Source: Chrysoperla carnea
Lineage: Eukaryota > Arthropoda > Insecta > Neuroptera > Chrysopidae
Assembly: GCF_905475395.1 (NCBI RefSeq)
Contig: NC_058340.1
Span: 76,300,181 to 76,364,180, forward strand
Direction of reading: 5' to 3'
DNA length: 64,000 nt
A program made the position numbers and the translations under genes. Below, one piece after another: positions 22,575-36,172 of this stretch. The notes below the pieces were generated by a model. That model searched no databases. It was given only the letters and a program-made list of their open reading frames with translations, and was not told the origin of the DNA. Each line of letters starts with the position of its first letter. Position 1 is the stretch's first letter.

Positions 22575-25500
22575 GATGCTTCAGATACTGTACCAGGTCG
22601 TCAACACAGACTTTTTGTGAAAGATCGCCGGTAAGGTATTAAATTTTTGGTAGACAGTGGTGTTGACGTTTCCGTCATACCTGTCGGTTCTAAACGTGGC
22701 GAAACCACAAATTTCAAATTATACGCTGCTAACGGTACTGAAATTCCAACATTTGGTACTACCGTTTTAAATATTGATTTGGGACTGCGTCGAATATTCG
22801 AATGGCCTTTCTTCATTGCAAAAACATCTAAAGGAATTCTCGGTGCGGATTTCCTTAGAAAATTCGATTTACTTATCGACCTAAAAAATAAAAAATTAAT
22901 AGATGCGAAAACTAAACTAACGGTTTCAGCCGCTATCGATAAAATATCACGGGAAGAGGAAGCCTTAAGCTCATTAATAGCTGAAAACAAATTTTCGGAT
23001 ATCTTAAAACAGTACCCTAATCTAACAATACCCAATTTGACGCCGTCAAAAGTAAAACATAACGTGCAACATTATTTGAATACAAGTAGCGGACCCCCAA
23101 TATTTAGCAAATCACGTAGGTTAAACCCACAGTTGCTACAAATTGCAAAAAAAGAATTTCAATTTCTTTTAAATCAGAATATAATTCGACCCTCAAAATC
23201 GCAATGGGCAAGCCCTATTCATATTGTTAAACAAAAAAAATGGACAATGGAGAGTATGTGGAGACTACCGACGTCTGAATGACAGGACACTCTCAGATCG
23301 ATATCCCATTCCGCGTATCGACGATGCGAACCAAATATTAGAGCATACTACTATATATTCGAAAATAGACTTACATAAAGCTTTTTATCAAATTTCCGTC
23401 GCTGAAGAAGATCGCCATAAAACCGCAGTGATCACACCATTCGGTTTATACGAATTTAACGTTATGCCATTTGGTTTACGCAATGCGCCAAGCTCCTTTC
23501 AACGCTTCATCAACGAAGTCTTGCAAGGCTTAGCATTTTGTTTCGCATACCTAGACGACATACTTATCGCTTCAAAATCGTATGACGAACACATAAATCA
23601 TCTCATTCAAGTTTTTGACAGGCTAAACTCGTTTGGCTTACGAATAAACGTAAATAAATCGGTTTTCGGTGTTAATAAACTAGTATATTTAGGCTATCTT
23701 ATAACACCTGAAGGTATCAGACCCGATCCCGAGCGAGTTAAGGTTAATTTAGAAATGAAACGCCCTAATACTGTCAAAGAATTACGTCAATTTCTCGGCA
23801 TAATAAATTTTTATAGGAGACATATTCCACATGCTGCTGAAAATCAAGCTTTACTCAATGATTATCTAAAAGATTCTAAAAAGAACGATAAGCATTTGTT
23901 ACCATGGACGGAGGAAACCTCTAATCAATTTGAAAAGTGCAAACAAGCTCTCGCAGTTTCACTTTCACTTCTTACGTGTCCTAGCGCCAATCGCCACATC
24001 TCATTGTACGTTGATGCATCTAATTTTGCTGCCGGTGCAGTACTTCAACAACACGAAAAAGATGGACTGAAACCTATCAGTTTTTTCTCTAAAAAATTTA
24101 ACGATGCTCAAAAAAAGTATTCTACGTATGATCGCGATCTATTAAGTATGTATATGGCTGTAAAAAATTTTACATTTTCTCGAAGGTAGAAAATTTCCCA
24201 TTTATACAGACCACGCTCCGTTAACTTTTGCATTCAAGCAACATAACGAAAAAGCTTCTGCGACACAACGTCGTCATCTACAATATATATCCCAATACAC
24301 AACTGATATACGTCACATATCAGGGAAGGAGAATATTGTTGCTGATCAACTTTCGCGTATAGAAGAAATAACTCAGATAGACTATGAAGCTATCGCTACA
24401 GAACAAACATTTGATACGGACCTAAAAAATTTAAGAGACAATCCCACTCCGACGTTACAATTCAAACAGTGTTGCACTCAGGGTGGAAAACCATTATGGT
24501 GTGAAGTTTCTAAAAATATTCGTCCTTACATACTTAAAAAATTTAGATACAACATTTTTAAACATTATCACACAATGGCACATCCAAGTATACGAACAAC
24601 TATTCGGTTGTTAGTATCCAGATTTATTTGGCCAAATATTAAAAAAGATGTTAAAAATTGGACAAAAGCATGCGTAGATTGTCAATCTAGTAAAGTGACA
24701 AAACACGTAAAATCTCCTTTACAACAATTTCCAAACGATTTGGAAAGATTTTCTGTAGTGCATATTGACCTAATAGGACCCCTTCCGATTTCACAAGATT
24801 ATCGCTATTGTTTAACATGTATAGATCGATACACAAAATGGATGGAAGCAATACCTCTCAAAGAACAAAGCGCCGAAACGGTCGCTCAAAATTTTTTCGA
24901 TGCCTGGATTTCTCGATTCGGATGTCCCCGTCAAATAGTGACTGACCAAGGAAGACAATTCAGATCAGAATTATTCAGAGCACTAGCTAAACTTTGTGGT
25001 TCAAACCTAACTCAAACTGTAGCATATCATCCACAAAGCAACGGAAAAATTGAACGCTTCCATCGTACGTTAAAAGCTGCAATTATGGCACATGATACTA
25101 AATCATGGACTAACGTACTTTCAACAATATTGTTAGGATTACGAAATTCATTGCATGAAGAGGCAAATGCTTCAATTGCAGAATTGGTTTACGGAACCAC
25201 CTTAAGAATTCCTGGTGATTTTTTCGAACAACCATTTAATAAAACAAACCCCGATTTGCCCACATTAGTTGGTCAATTGAGATCTGTTTTCAATAATTTA
25301 ACGCCCCAAAAATCATCGCAAAAAACATCGAATAACCCCAAAGTCTTTATTCATAAGGACTTAAAAACGTGCTCCCATGTATTCGTCAGAGTCGACAAAG
25401 TGCGAATTTCTTTGGAACGGCCATATGAAGGACCATTCTTAATACTGAATCGCAACGAAAAATATTATACATTGGCAATTAATGGAAAAAACACAAATGT

Positions 25501-25687
25501 GTCAATAGATAGACTTAAACCAGCATACATACTAGCCGACGAATCAGAATGTTCAACACCAGCACCTACCGCTACATCATCTTCAACTCAAACAGCTACA
25601 TCAAACTCAAATGTACCTCAACACAAAGAACAAATTACACGCGCAGGTCGGAAAGTTCACTTCCCAGCCAAATACGTCCAGTTTTGA
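22575..25687 (+). pseudogene. Gypsy Pol (protease, RT, RNase H, integrase), broken
   Basis: RLFVKDRR is followed by TAA at 22632-22634, then FLVDSGVDVSVIP (protease). RT starts in frame 0 and shifts at a run of eight A near 23231-23238. It then gives CGDYRRLNDRT, SKIDLHKAFYQI, GLRNAPSSFQRF and the catalytic YLDD, and RNase H (LYVDAS). A second shift near 24186 brings IYTDHAPL and the end of RNase H (ENIVADQLSR). Integrase follows: an HHCC zinc domain with CVDCQSSK, the triad D (HIDLIGPL), D (VTDQGRQF) and E (NGKIERFHRT), then a C-terminal SH3-like part (PYEGPFLIL, SIDRLKP). No envelope gene is present. Confidence 0.9.
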
Positions 25688-25713
25688 CGACATGGCTACT
25701 GAAGGGGGAGTAG

Positions 25714-25966
25714 TGTAGGGACATTTGGTTACTAGTGATAATTGAGTGAAGTTGGTATAAGTTTAGTAATTCAGGACAACGACATGAATACAGACAATAT
25801 ATGGCGTCGTTCATGTTGAGTGGTTGACTGTGATAGATTAGTGTATCGAATAGAATGAATATAGTTTTGTAGGATGGATTTGTGTTATAATTTATAAAAT
25901 GCGAAGAATAAATAAATAATTTGTAATTAAATAAAAATAATTATTTCGTATAATAAAAACCCTACA
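25714..25966 (+). repeat. Gypsy 3' LTR
   Basis: A 253-bp LTR, uninterrupted, starting TGTAGGGACATT after a purine tract and followed by AGTT, the target duplication. Confidence 0.95.
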
Positions 25967-28900
25967 AGTTTAATGGCAAAATACCGCGATTTATCATCAG
26001 AAAAGGTAGATATTAGTGAAAGCGTATGTGAGGTTGATGTTGCTGCATCAAGTTTAGATCAGACAACGTTAGATGCTACTTCCAACTCCACTTGTGAGTT
26101 AATATTAATGAAAATACCACTTTTAATGAAATTTCTGATAGTAATATTGTGGATATTGTCACATATCGACGACAGCATACAAATGCTTGTTTTTTTTTGT
26201 CATAAAGATCGTAAACAAAATAAGGGTAAAACACAGAGTCTTTATTCATCAAACGACCCAAAAATTTACGAAAAAATAATTGAGTGGATGAAGATACTTA
26301 ATAATGAAGAGTTGCTACAGAGAAAAAATCATTTTCAATCCACAAATAGAACAATTTTCTATCACCAGTTGTGTCGATTAAATTGTTTAAATGATTATAA
26401 TAAAATAGTTTCCGATCTTCCGTGTACATCTTGGCATAAAAATCGTAATATGCATAAAGATATTTTTAGTCATATCATGTCAACAATAGAAGAAGAAGTT
26501 TAAAAAAAAGAAATTGTCTATTGTTATCATCTCTTTCTGATACCTACAATAGTGAGTTAGAATATGAGCAGAAACTGCACCCTCAGTCAGATATTAGTTT
26601 AATAACTAATCATTATCTTGAAGAAAAAATACAAAAATATTTCAAGGAATCAATAAAAATTATATTGCGTCAAGAGAAAAAAATTATCATTCATAAAGAT
26701 TGTAGTTTGTTGGAAGATGATTTTACAAGACTTGAAGAAGGCAATCTTATTGATAAAGTAGCATTAGCCTTGCGAAATGCTATTTTAAAAATTGAAAATC
26801 CACATTTCCATCTAAAATAAAAACAAGCGATTTAATTTCTGGTGAATGTGTGATCCCTGATAAATTAGATCGATTCTTCAAAGTATTGATTGGGGGTAAA
26901 GATATTCGGCGCAGAGATGGTCTAAATTGTAATAGATTAAGTTCCTCAATGACTGCTGATGCAATTTTTTGTGTGAGTAATGGTTCAGTTAAACCATCTA
27001 AACACATTACTCTTGGTATGACTATAAAAAGTCTATCAAGCAGTAAAAAAATAATAAATATTTTAAATAGATTTGGACATTGCTGTAATTATACCACTCT
27101 AGAGGAATTGGAAACTGAAGCAACCATCTCATCTGTTCATCGATTCCAAGTTTGTCCCCCAGACATTATTCTAAATCCCTCACTATGCACAAGGGTAGCC
27201 TTCGACAATTTCGATAGGTACGTTGACACGTTGAATGGAAAAGAAACTTTACACGATACTGTGGGGATTATTTACCAAAACATTGATAATAATTCTCATA
27301 GCGAATTGAACAAAGATGATGATGATAATGCAAATTCAGAAAAACTGTCACCATCACGGCCACCACAAAAAAGAAAACGAGATCATTGAAAGTAATCACT
27401 CCTAATATTATTCCCTATGGCAAGCGATTAAAAATAGTAGGTCGCTTAACACCAGTCCAAATCGATCAATCACCTCCACCCGAAAATTCCTCATCATTAC
27501 AAACAATAGATCTATTGTAGTTGTTGTCACATGTTTTTCAAGTGCCAAATACACCATCATGGACAGGATTTAATTGTAGAATTATAGAAGACAACAGTCC
27601 AAAACAGAACGTATCATATCTTACACCAATTAATTTATCACCTACAAATGTGTCTGTAGTAGCGTACACAATGGAACAAGCACAAAATATTGGTAAAGAA
27701 TGTGGTCAAACTTATGTACAAGTCACATATGACTTAGCAATTGCTAAAGTAGCTTATAAAATTCAAGCAACAGAAGGCCTAAAGTTTAGTAATCTTTTCA
27801 TACATCTTGGCTCGTTTCATTTGATGATGGCATTTTTTAAAGCTGTTGGAACTTACATCAATGAGTGCGGACTATCTCACATGATGATTGAGAGTAAAAT
27901 CATGGCTTCGGGGTCTGTAAATGGAATACTTGAAGGTAAGCACTTCAATCGTTGCAAACGTCTTCATCCATTAGTAGCATTAGGCTTACAAATACTACAT
28001 TTCGATCAATTTCTAAAAATCGATCATAGTGAACACGATTTTTTAAAGAGGCAAATTTATGAAGATCTTCCAGAATATCAGGATAAAAAAATTTCGCTGC
28101 CATCATCAACGCCTACAGATTTGTTACCAAATGAAATGTTATCGGAACTGCTGACTTCTTATCAAAGATATATTGCAAATACGAGGCAAGGTAATCATGG
28201 GAAAACAGCACAGTTTTATATCATGTATATTCAGTTAATTAGTTACTACATAAACCTGTCGAGAAGCATACGTATGGGTGACTTCCAAATGTTTAAGTCC
28301 GTGATTCCAAAAATGGCTAACTTATTTTTCATTGTAAATCAACCTAACTACGCTCGATATTGTGTAAAATATTTAGATAATTTAAATAATATCACTACAA
28401 CACACCCAGAACTAGAAGATGATTTTAATAATGGATGTTTTGGAATCAAAAGAACTGATAAGCCATTTTCAAGAATACTAATTGATCTCACTCTTGAGCA
28501 AACGATAAATGTTGATGCAGCTAAACGACTCAGTGGAATTGCTCATTTTCCTAATTCTATAGCAGCACGTCAACGCTGGGCGAAAAGTCACAGTATCAGA
28601 GCTGCTTTAATTTCACATGTTTTAGATATTTGTGGCTTGAGGTACTTACAAGATGTAACGGCAGAATTACAACCTAATAGAATCAAATTCTTTGGTAAAC
28701 AAATTGCCGATCTCGTAGAAATTTTAGAAAAAAATTGCAATCCATTTGATGAAGTTGCTGATTTTTTACTTTCTATCGAAGAAAATGGTGAGGATTTAAG
28801 AAAGCAGTTTATCAGTGAATGTGCTGTGGATGACAGTAGATTTGATAGACCTATTAAAAAAATCGAATTTTAAATTTTGCGGAACCTCCAAAGAAGAAGA

Positions 28901-30519
28901 AATTAACTCTTGGGAATAAAATTGTTGAGCTGCGAATGCAAAGAGATTTATTTGGTCGAATGTTGGGAATTACTCACAAGGTTGACATTGAGAAAGTCTT
29001 GTCATGCCCACTTACGCTGATGCCAACGTCTATGTGTCATCCAGATGGTTCAATTTGTAAAACCGACAAGACACAATTATCAAAGCTGATGGAGAAGAAA
29101 TTGCAAAACACGATTGATCAACAGCCGTCATCTTTTGATGTCACTATTGTTAATGACTTTTTCATATTGCATACCATAAAAGATGTACCACAAACGTTTG
29201 ATGGTCTCTCTAAAAAGTTTCTTTCAACGATTTCCCAAATGAAATCTATACGAATTGATGTGGTTTTTGATCAATACTTTTCCCCTTCAATTAAAGATTT
29301 TGAATGATCGCGGCGAAAAGAGTCAGCCACTCCAATATCAATTGGTCCAAATCAAATTCGGCCACATAATTTCGTAGAAGTATTTAGAATTTAAAACAAC
29401 TCTAGTCAACTTTTTTATTGATCACTGGAATAATGAAGACATGGTACCTTTCATTGGAAATAAAAATATTTACATTAGTTTCAACAAATGCTATTCATAT
29501 AAAGTGTTGAATAACAAAGTTGTACGAAATATTGTGGAATCATTGTCATGTGAAGAACACGAAGAAGCCGATACTCGGATTATTTTTCATATTTGTCGAA
29601 TCGATTTCGAAGCAGAAGTTGTTGTACGCTGTTCAGGTACTGATATTTTAATTATACTATTGGGAAATATGGAGCATTTAAACGCAGCTCTGAAAATTTG
29701 GATAAATATCGGTGTAGGAAATCATCAGCGATATATAAACGTAAATGATTTATACCGAATCCTTGGTGATTCTATATCTAAAGCTTTACCATGCTTCCAT
29801 GCAATCACAGGGTGTGATTACACGCCAACGTTTTTTAGAAAAGGTAAAGTTAGGCCTTACAAATTGTTGGAAAAATCTGAGGAATATCAGTTAGCTTTTA
29901 GGAACATTATTACGGATGACGAAAAATTACTTGAAACTACATTTGTAACCCTTGAGAAATTTATTTGTCAAATTTATGGAGCTAAAAATTCTCTGGATGT
30001 CAATGAGGTTCGATTTCATTTGTTCTCAAGTACTTTTCAGTCAAAAAAAAAAGCCGATGAGAACTTCGGAACTTTGACTCATCGAGTTTGCACCCTGTAA
30101 AGCGGAATTGCAACAGCATTTACTGAGAGTTCGCTACGTGACTAAGCTCTGCAGAAATGCTCACTCAAAACATCCAACTTCTTTATCTCAAGTTGCTTCT
30201 GGTTGGACCATCAACAATAATAAATATAATTTTGATGGTTTGTGGGAGAGCAATTACCATAATCAATTACAGGTATTATTATTCAAAGTATGAAATAGAG
30301 CATCTTTCAATAATAACAATATTATATAAGAAGCGAAAAGAATTACGCTAATGTTAATTTTTTTATTTACAGATGATAAAATATTAAAAGACACCGACAA
30401 TTTCCAAGATGATGCACAAGACGATGAAATCAGTAATTCTGATAATGAGAGCGACGACGAAGATGATTATGAAGATCTATCCTTATTTTGTAATACTATT
30501 ACTGAAATAAAAGACTAAA
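25967..30519 (+). pseudogene. Element A transposase-like gene: conserved middle and XPG/FEN-like nuclease region
   Basis: The gene resumes after the Gypsy and runs through several frames (26503, 26820, 27389, about 27520, 28873, 29307 and 29440 mark breaks). The middle part 27521-28873 carries TYDLAIAKVAYKIQ, GSFHLMMAFFKAVG, ECGLSHMMIESKIMASGS, GKHFNRCKRLHP and DLTLEQTINVDAAKRLSG. 28936-29307 ends RIDVVFDQYFSPSIKDFE, which resembles the XPG N-region (FDG..P..K). 29441-30100 has HEEADTR, SGTDILIILLGN and AITGCDYTPTF, with the acidic residues and the GCDY of the XPG-I region and FEN1 core. An acidic C-terminus (30373-30519) follows a possible intron, GT at 30273 to AG at 30372. The reaction is not known; I infer a nuclease used in transposition. 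Confidence 0.7.
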
Positions 30520-30563
30520 AAAATTTAATATTAAATATTAAAATTAATAATAAAAATATATTA

Positions 30564-30990
30564 TCTTAATATATATAAATCTCGTGTCACAATGTTTGTC
30601 CTCAATGGACTCCTAAACCACTTAACCGATTATAATAAAATTCGCACACCATGTGCAGTTCGATCCAACTTGAGAGATAGGATAGTTTAAATCTCAAATT
30701 ATAGTCGCAATTTTAATTTATTGCTAATTATTTGTCTGTTATTATTTGACAGTCACAATTATCTGTTAACTCCAAATGATTCTAACAGATGTCGATACCT
30801 TTCGACTGGGTTGAGTAAGTAATCAATAGATGGCGCTGCTATGGTAAATAGTTTTATCAAAATAATGTACTAAGTATTGTACACATTGAAAAGGTCTACA
30901 GAAAAGTCCGTGATGGTATATGTCTATCTCTTATACCTTCAACGTTATATATTAATAATAAAAATACTAACATCATAATAATAATCGACC
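30564..30990 (+). mobile_element. Helitron 5'-end relic (non-autonomous type)
   Basis: A TC start after A at 30564, followed by TTAATATATATAAATCTCGT and GTCACAATGTTTGTCC, is the well-known 5' terminus of an arthropod Helitron group. The following text (CTAAACCACTTAACCGATTA) also belongs to that terminus. I find no CTRR hairpin end downstream, so the right limit is an estimate. It differs from the terminus of the Helitron at 11269. Confidence 0.7.
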
Positions 30991-31527
30991 CATTCTCCTT
31001 TCTTTAAAAAATCATTGTGTCCCATTTTTGAACGCATGGGGTAAAAACTTCTAAACTCAACCAACTCCTGTATTGAACAAATTCAACCCAAAAATTAAAA
31101 CTTCGTAACTAAGACGATACAGAGTTATCACAAAATAAAATATGAAACGTGCAATACAATAAAAATTAAATAAATTAAAAAATTTAAAGAATTACATAAA
31201 ATAATAAATTAAAAAAAATTCAATAGAACTACATAAGATAATAAATTAAAAAAAAAAAATGGATTCGAACTCGCAACTAGTAATCACTAAAATAGTTTCA
31301 ATTTCAGTATATTTGATATATAAATCAACACAATACATGAGTAAATCACAAAAACAAAACAAACAATCAAAAATTCAATCACAAAACAGAATAAATAGTA
31401 TATATAGTATATATAACAATAAAATTCGAAAAGAAAGAACAATTAAATAACTAGTAAAAGTTAACAAATAAAAAATAAAAAATATAATTTAAAAAAAAAA
31501 CAACCAATTCCAGGTCAAACTATTAAA
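30991..31527. other. A-rich non-coding stretch
   Basis: A-rich simple sequence with no supported gene. On the minus strand GTTGCGAGTTCGAATCC (about 31258-31275) looks like a tRNA T arm before a T run, but no A box lies upstream. Confidence 0.4.
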
Positions 31528-33440
31528 TTAGTACCAGGTCAAACAAGTGGAGACATAGCAATCAAGACAGATATCACTTCGTCTGGACCGGATGTACATT
31601 AAGTATTGTGTAACGGCGGAGAGTGTTTTGCAGTCAGTCACATTTAAAATACCGGTAGCGGCAGTAAGTCCTAAATTTATTAGTTGGGTTCTCAGCTCTC
31701 CAGCTGTACCTTCGCAGTCTTCTAGAAGATGTTCAACACTTTCACATCCACCACATAACACGCAAATTCTTTCACCATTTATTTTCAAAGTGTTCCATCT
31801 AAAGCCATATGTGCGAAAGCTAGCTATGAGATGCCTATCATTCTTACCGGTGACCGATAGATACTTAGCGCCATTTTGGTAATGGCTCAGTCTATTAAAA
31901 AGACTAAGGCTGACTTTGGTACTGATGTCATTTAGTGATTCCGTAATAGATTTCTCCGTGATTTTATTTTTTATCATATTTTTATTGCTCGCATAAGGAT
32001 CTCCAATACCAAGCTCAGTCATTCTAGAGACATATTGCGCATCCCAGCTTCCATTCATACAAAGTTTTTGTAAAGACTTATTGCTGTTAACGACGCGCAT
32101 GTAATAACATAGAGCCCTTTGCAAACATATAAGTTCTATAGATTTTACGCCCAACTCAATATTTATGGCGGAATTAGGGGTGGAGCGCGATACTCCAAGA
32201 ATCTCTTTATAGAAGTTATATGCGACTGTATTTGCAATTTTAATCTGTTCTTTACCGCAATTTAAAGCCCAAATTTCACAACCATACGTTATTATTGGCA
32301 TTATCAAAGCATTAAACATTTCCAGGATCAACTTGAAGGGGAAGTCATTGTATTTGTAAACACGCCGCCTGAGACTCAGTGCTTGCTTACACTTTCCGCT
32401 TGCAAATTTCAGATGTTCGTTCCACTTTCCATTATGGCTTAGAATTACTCCCAGATACTGGAAGTGCTTAACATTTTCAAGGACATTCTCCTTGTAGGTC
32501 CAGATTTCCCTTCTAGATTGCTTGGATCCATTATAGACAACCATCATCTTTGACTTTCTAAGATTTACGTTTAAACACCATGTTGTACAGTAGTCATTTA
32601 ATCGCATTAACATTCGTTGCATGCCTCCAACAGTTCTTGCTAACAACACGACGTCATCAGCATAGAAAAGGGTTTTAACCTCCCGCCCACTTACACAGGG
32701 AGATGCACAGTCCAAGAAATTAATCCATTCAAACATATCATTTATATATAGTAAATACAATAAAGCAGAAAGATGACAGCCCTGCTTCAGCCCACGCAAA
32801 GTATTGAAACGCGAAGAAACTTTATCACTTTCTAACAGAACACAGCAGTTTGCCTCTTTGTATATAGGTTGTAGAATCGCAACCATATGGTGATCCATTC
32901 CCATATTCGATAATTTGAGCCATAGAAGATTACGATTTCAAACTATCAAAAGCTTTCTCGAAGTCTATGAAACATATATAAATTTTTCCGCGTTTTATTG
33001 CTAGGTTATTATCAATCAGCGTTTTTAATACTAATATATTGTCCATAGCCTCGTATCCCGGTCTAAATCCTGCTTGGTTTTCGTTGATGATATCTTTCTC
33101 GTTGCACCACTGCTGTATTCTGTTAGCCAACAGTCTGGTGTACAAATTGCTAATATTGGGCGTCAGATTAATTGCCCGATAGTTATTGGGATCAATTGTG
33201 GTTCCTTTGCCTTTGAAAATATTAACAATTAATCCAGTACACCATGCTTTTGGAAAATATTTATTTTCAAGCATCGAGTTGAATAACCTCAGAAGTATGT
33301 TTGAGAATTTTGGACAAAAAATATGTACTACCTTAACGCATTCATTTAAAATTCCATCTACGCCGCCGGCTTTATCTTTTTTAGACAAGCTTATGGCAAA
33401 ATTTAAGTCGTCCATATTCCATTCAAAATTATCTTCTAAT
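31528..33440 (-). pseudogene. LINE reverse transcriptase, 5'-truncated and frameshifted
   Basis: 33415-32930 encodes the RT fingers: AGGVDGILNE, YRAINLTP, NENQAGFRPG and ICFIDFEKAFDS. A one-base shift near 32920 leads to 32904-31528, with LKQGCHLSALLY, the catalytic YADD, and FQYLGVIL. A C-terminal CVLCGGCESVEHLLEDC box is a CCHC finger as in many LINE ORF2 proteins, followed by the stop at 31528. The endonuclease domain is missing. The minus-strand 3' end runs into T-rich sequence near 31500. Clade not assigned. It lies inside element A. Confidence 0.9.
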
Positions 33441-33506
33441 AGTTAAAACAAAAAATTCAGGCGCCTTAACGATCGCAGCCATTTGACACTCATGAAAAAA
33501 ATCATA

Positions 33507-33814
33507 ACTTAAGATATATATTTAACAAATGTCATTTTTTTCATAACTTTTTCGCTTTTTTTCAAGGTTTAGCAACCGAATTACCGTCTGGCAAATTAAT
33601 TTTACTTAAATATCATAATATTAAAATTACAGACATAATAAAATTCTTTTAAAATTTAGTATTACGACCTGTACATTTAGGCTGCGCAGTACTAAACGCA
33701 ACCACTTCCGGCAGCCAGACCGCCCAAACTCTAACAGAAAGAGCAAGGGGAGCAACATATCATAAAATCAGCAATAATAAAATTATTTTTTTGCCGACCT
33801 TGCGAGTTCCTGTA
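33507..33814 (-). repeat. Element A right TIR
   Basis: This is the inverted copy of 15401-15702, ending TTGCGAGTTCCTGTA. Similarity by eye is high in the inner 250 bp and lower in the last 40. Confidence 0.85.
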
Positions 33815-33816
33815 CC

Positions 33817-34499
33817 AATACTAAAAAGATATTATTAAAGTTTGGATTTGAAAAATCCTATCCTGTTAATACTCCAATTGAACCTGGAATGCTAAATGAA
33901 AGTAAAAATGATAAAATATTGAAAGGAATGCCATATCGAGAAGCAATTGGAAGCTTATTATATTTATCTACAATATCAAGACCAGATATCAGTTTTGCTG
34001 TAAATTATTTGAGTCGCCAAGTTAATAATCCAAAATTTAGACACTGGAAAATGATTGAAAGAATATTTAAATATCTAAAAGGAACAGAAAATTATGGCAT
34101 ATTCTTTGACAGACATTTAGAATTGAATTTAGAAAAAAAAAAAACAGTTACATCTTTATCATCCGCAGAATCTGAATATCAAGCAGCAGTGAGTGGTATA
34201 CAAGAAATTAGTTGGATTAGAAAACTTATGCAAGAATTGAAAATAATTGATTTGAATGGTCCTACAGACATGTATATTGATAATCAAGCAGCTAAACACA
34301 TGTTGGAAAATTTAGAAGAAGGAAAAATTACAAAAGGGAAGAAACACATCGAAATACGTAGAAAATTTATTAATCAACATGTAGGGAAACAGTGAATTAA
34401 ATTAATATAAACACGAAAAATCAGATTACTGATATTCTGACAAAAGCGTTATGCAAAAGAGTGTTTGAGTTTTTACGTTTAAAATTGCTTAAGGAGGAG
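33817..34499 (+). pseudogene. Copia-5 RT end and RNase H, right piece
   Basis: Directly after the TIR the frame gives TKKILLKFGFEKSYP, which follows the left piece in register. ESKNDKILKGMPYREAIGSL and SRPDISFAVNYLS follow. RNase H has an internal deletion near 34130: HLELNLE jumps to KKKTVTSLSSAESEY, losing the first catalytic segment. IDNQAAKHM and KHIEIRRKF follow, then a stop at 34395. The end motif TDILTKAL is in another frame. The purine tract AAGGAGGAG abuts the LTR. Non-functional. Confidence 0.88.
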
Positions 34500-34776
34500 T
34501 GTTGGGTAACGACATCTAGTAATCAATTTTAAGAGTTATTTACAGATGTTTACTTATTCAACATTCTACTGTTTAATTAATTTGTTACTTTATAAAAAAA
34601 GCTGAAAGTTGTTTAAATATTAAACAAAATTCATGCCATCTAAAATTAAAACTATTATAACTGAAACTTTTATTAATTAAGACAGATAAATGTACAATTG
34701 GTGTTTTATGTTTTATCAGTAATAATAATAAATAAATAATTAATAATAAAATAATTACTTATAATACTCTGCAACA
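34500..34776 (+). repeat. Copia-5 3' LTR
   Basis: A 277-bp segment starting TGTTGGGTAACG and ending TCTGCAACA, with TG...CA ends directly after a purine tract. No 5' partner is visible in the window. Confidence 0.8.
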
Positions 34777-34961
34777 CTTACATTGAAAATTTAATAATAT
34801 TTTCTAATTTTAAATCAGTAATTATGTGAATTTACATATAAAAAATATTATTTATACAATTTCGTATCTTATTTTCACAATTTCTAATGCGACAAGTTTA
34901 ATGACTTGCTATATTTCAATAATTTTAACTTGACATTTACTATACCATTTATATACCATGC
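34777..34961. other. AT-rich spacer
   Basis: No supported feature between the LTR and the small TIR element. Confidence 0.4.
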
Positions 34962-35176
34962 GTTTAATTTACATCTTGGCATAGGCATCACCCACGAGTA
35001 TGACAGAGTACATGCGTTAAGCAATAGGTGTAAGAAAGAGGTGTTTTATGTTTCTTGCAAGTGTAGTAGGTTCGGTTCCCTTCAAGCAGTACGATGGTTC
35101 TACTGCTGCTGTGTACAACTCAACGCGTATCAAAGGTGCATTCAACTCTTGGGAGATGCCAAGATATAAATTAAAC
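34962..35176. mobile_element. Candidate MITE, 215 bp
   Basis: The ends are inverted: GTTTAATTTACATCTTGGCA at the left and TGCCAAGATATAAATTAAAC at the right, with one mismatch in the first 20 bases. No target duplication is visible. Confidence 0.5.
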
Positions 35177-35181
35177 AATCA

Positions 35182-36172
35182 GTATAAAGAATTGAAAATT
35201 AGTCGTAACAGCTACGATTACAACTCTTCAAATTTTTTGAATCGTTATATCTCAGAAACGGTGGCTCTTAGGAAAAATAAGTACTGAGACATTATTAAAT
35301 AAAATAGACCTTTTTCACATTTTTGTTTTTCTAAATGAAAGTAAATGTATCGATAAATGGGCTAATTTTTTCCCCAATTTATTTTTGAGCCATATGACCG
35401 AGGAAATTAACAATGAAAATCATTAAAATTCAAATTGACGAAAACGATCCGAAAACTCACGAGGTTATACGAATGGTAGCTGTGACGTCTATTAGTAAGT
35501 ATTACATATTTTCAAACACTGTTTTGACATTTATTTTCAATTTTACACGAAAAAAGGTCAATAATAGTGTTATTTGTAATTATATTTCCTACAAATTTGG
35601 TTCTTCCCAAGTTTTACTAAAATCGATATTTTTCGATTTAGACCCGAAAAAAAGTGGTTGTGAATTTTTGTTGTTGCACAACTCGTTTATTTTTAATTTT
35701 ACACCAAAAAAGGTAATGACCGAAGTTGTTTAGAAATAAATTTCTTACAATTTTGGTTCTCATCAATCAAAACTTTGATGCTGACCTTTTTTTTTGTAAG
35801 GTTCATATTTTTGTGACGCACGTTTACGGTAAGGGGAAACAGGTGTGTATATGAAATATCTTTCACAATAAAAAAAAATGCAAATTTATTTTTTTTCACT
35901 AGTACATTTTTGAAAAGCCTTGTAAATTCAAATTATGTTCGTTTGGAACATTTAGTCGATGGTCCGGCCAATTTTGGGCCATCTGAGTCTTCACTGCTTC
36001 AAATTTTGTCTGAGCTAATTTTATGATAAAACCCATTTTTGTAACCTTTGATCGCGTGTAAATTTTTTTCCACGTCTCGGATCGATGAGAACTTTTTATA
36101 TTTAATTTATGTTGGTGTTTTGAACAATTTTACTAAATTTCAGCCGGGTGCGAATTATTGTACCTGCAGTCA
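35182..36172 (-). repeat. R1 inverted repeat, right copy
   Basis: 35182-35300 and about 35980-36172 match the left copy at 14391-14705 in inverted orientation. About 0.7 kb between them (35300-35980) has no counterpart there. It contains repeated TTTTTAATTTTACACCAAAA-like pieces but no gene. Confidence 0.7.

Larger units (their letters stand above)
16465..25966 (+). mobile_element. Gypsy (CsRn1-like) retrotransposon with a split 5' LTR
   Basis: Both LTRs are 253 bp (16465-16587 plus 21193-21322, and 25714-25966) and start TGTAGGGACATT and end CCCTACA. The 4-bp target duplication AGTT lies at 16461-16464 and 25967-25970. A primer-binding-like TGGTGACCC sits at 21326 and a purine tract (GAAGGGGGAG) ends near 25710. 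The LTRs differ at three or more sites by eye. Gag and pol are present but pol has a nonsense codon and frameshifts. Copia-2 sits in the 5' LTR. Confidence 0.92.

Noticed and set aside
31255..31300. Minus-strand GTTGCGAGTTCGAATCC before a T run, like the end of a tRNA-derived SINE
   Set aside because: No A box or D arm upstream and no second copy; too little to call.
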